Source: Gemmatimonadaceae bacterium (lineage in GTDB: Bacteria > Gemmatimonadota > Gemmatimonadetes > Gemmatimonadales > Gemmatimonadaceae). Taken from it: a DNA stretch of 6,126 nucleotides. Position numbers and translations under genes: made by a program. The notes beneath the pieces are model-generated. The model did not search any database, was not told the origin of the DNA, and saw nothing but the letters and a program-made list of their open reading frames with translations. This document shows positions 6,022 to 6,126 of the stretch, piece after piece. The DNA is taken from the NCBI GenBank assembly GCA_013813605.1, contig JACCRL010000130.1:1-6126 (forward strand), given 5' to 3'. Within the stretch, counting starts at the first letter, position 1; every line of letters starts with the position of its first letter.

Positions 6022-6126
6022 ATGACACGCTCCAACAAAGGATTCACGCTGATAGAGCTCATGATCGTAATGGTGATCATCGGCATTCTTGCCGCCATCA
6101 CCCTTCCGAAATTCGCCACCGCCAAG
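6022..6126 (+). CDS. pilA: Type IV prepilin, PilA-like (partial, 5' end only)
   Basis: The 35 visible codons run to the end of the window without a stop. A short basic leader (MTRSNKG) precedes the prepilin peptidase site G7/F8. Mature F1 and the conserved E5 (FTLIE) are present, followed by the hydrophobic assembly helix LMIVMVIIGILAAITLPKF. This is the class IVa N-terminal signature. The product would be an inner-membrane prepilin processed by PilD and polymerised by the PilB-like ATPase. AGGA (6011-6014) lies 7 nt before the ATG. The regulator directly upstream suggests the major pilin, but minor pilins and type II secretion pseudopilins (GspG, GspH) share this N-terminus and the distinguishing C-terminal part is outside the window. 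Confidence 0.88.
   Translation, partial: MTRSNKGFTLIELMIVMVIIGILAAITLPKFATAK

Noticed and set aside
1..6126. CRISPR array, tRNA or rRNA, insertion sequence, toxin-antitoxin or defence system
   Set aside because: I saw no regularly spaced repeats, tRNA-like cloverleaf, transposase motif or terminal inverted repeats. Every gene belongs to a pilus, signalling or CNNM/CBS family.

Overview
The window is a chromosomal type IV pilus / type II-secretion-like locus from a GC-rich bacterium (roughly 60% GC by eye, tightly packed genes, GTG as well as ATG starts). Nothing in it fixes the taxon. The gene content and protein style would fit a non-proteobacterial Gram-negative such as Gemmatimonadota or Acidobacteriota, but that is only an impression. 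No RNA gene, insertion sequence, CRISPR array or phage gene is visible.

Layout. On the minus strand, 1-1406 is the 5' part of a PilB/GspE-type hexameric assembly ATPase, which runs off the left edge. Position 1407-1566 is intergenic. Position 1567-2928, also minus, is a complete CNNM/CBS/CorC_HlyC membrane protein of the HlyC/CorC family. A 75-bp divergent region (2929-3003) separates it from the plus-strand genes. Those are a six-helix membrane histidine kinase of the PilS/NtrB type (3004-4449) and, overlapping it by 4 nt, an NtrC-family response regulator of the PilR type (4446-5825). A 196-bp intergenic region (5826-6021) carries dyads and an imperfect -24/-12-like element. It leads into the first 35 codons of a type IV prepilin (6022-6126), which runs off the right edge.

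How the genes work together (inference from families and order). The kinase/regulator pair should control sigma-54-dependent transcription of the adjacent pilin gene, as PilS/PilR do for pilA in Pseudomonas and Myxococcus. The ATPase would power assembly of that pilin into a filament. The ATPase carries an N-terminal tandem motif like the c-di-GMP-binding MshEN domain, so the locus may be controlled both transcriptionally and by second messenger. The HlyC/CorC protein has no known pilus role and looks like a neighbour or insertion in the cluster. No clearly undescribed system is visible. The points most worth checking are the MshEN motif, the pilin promoter region and the divergent, apparently leaderless start of the HlyC/CorC gene.
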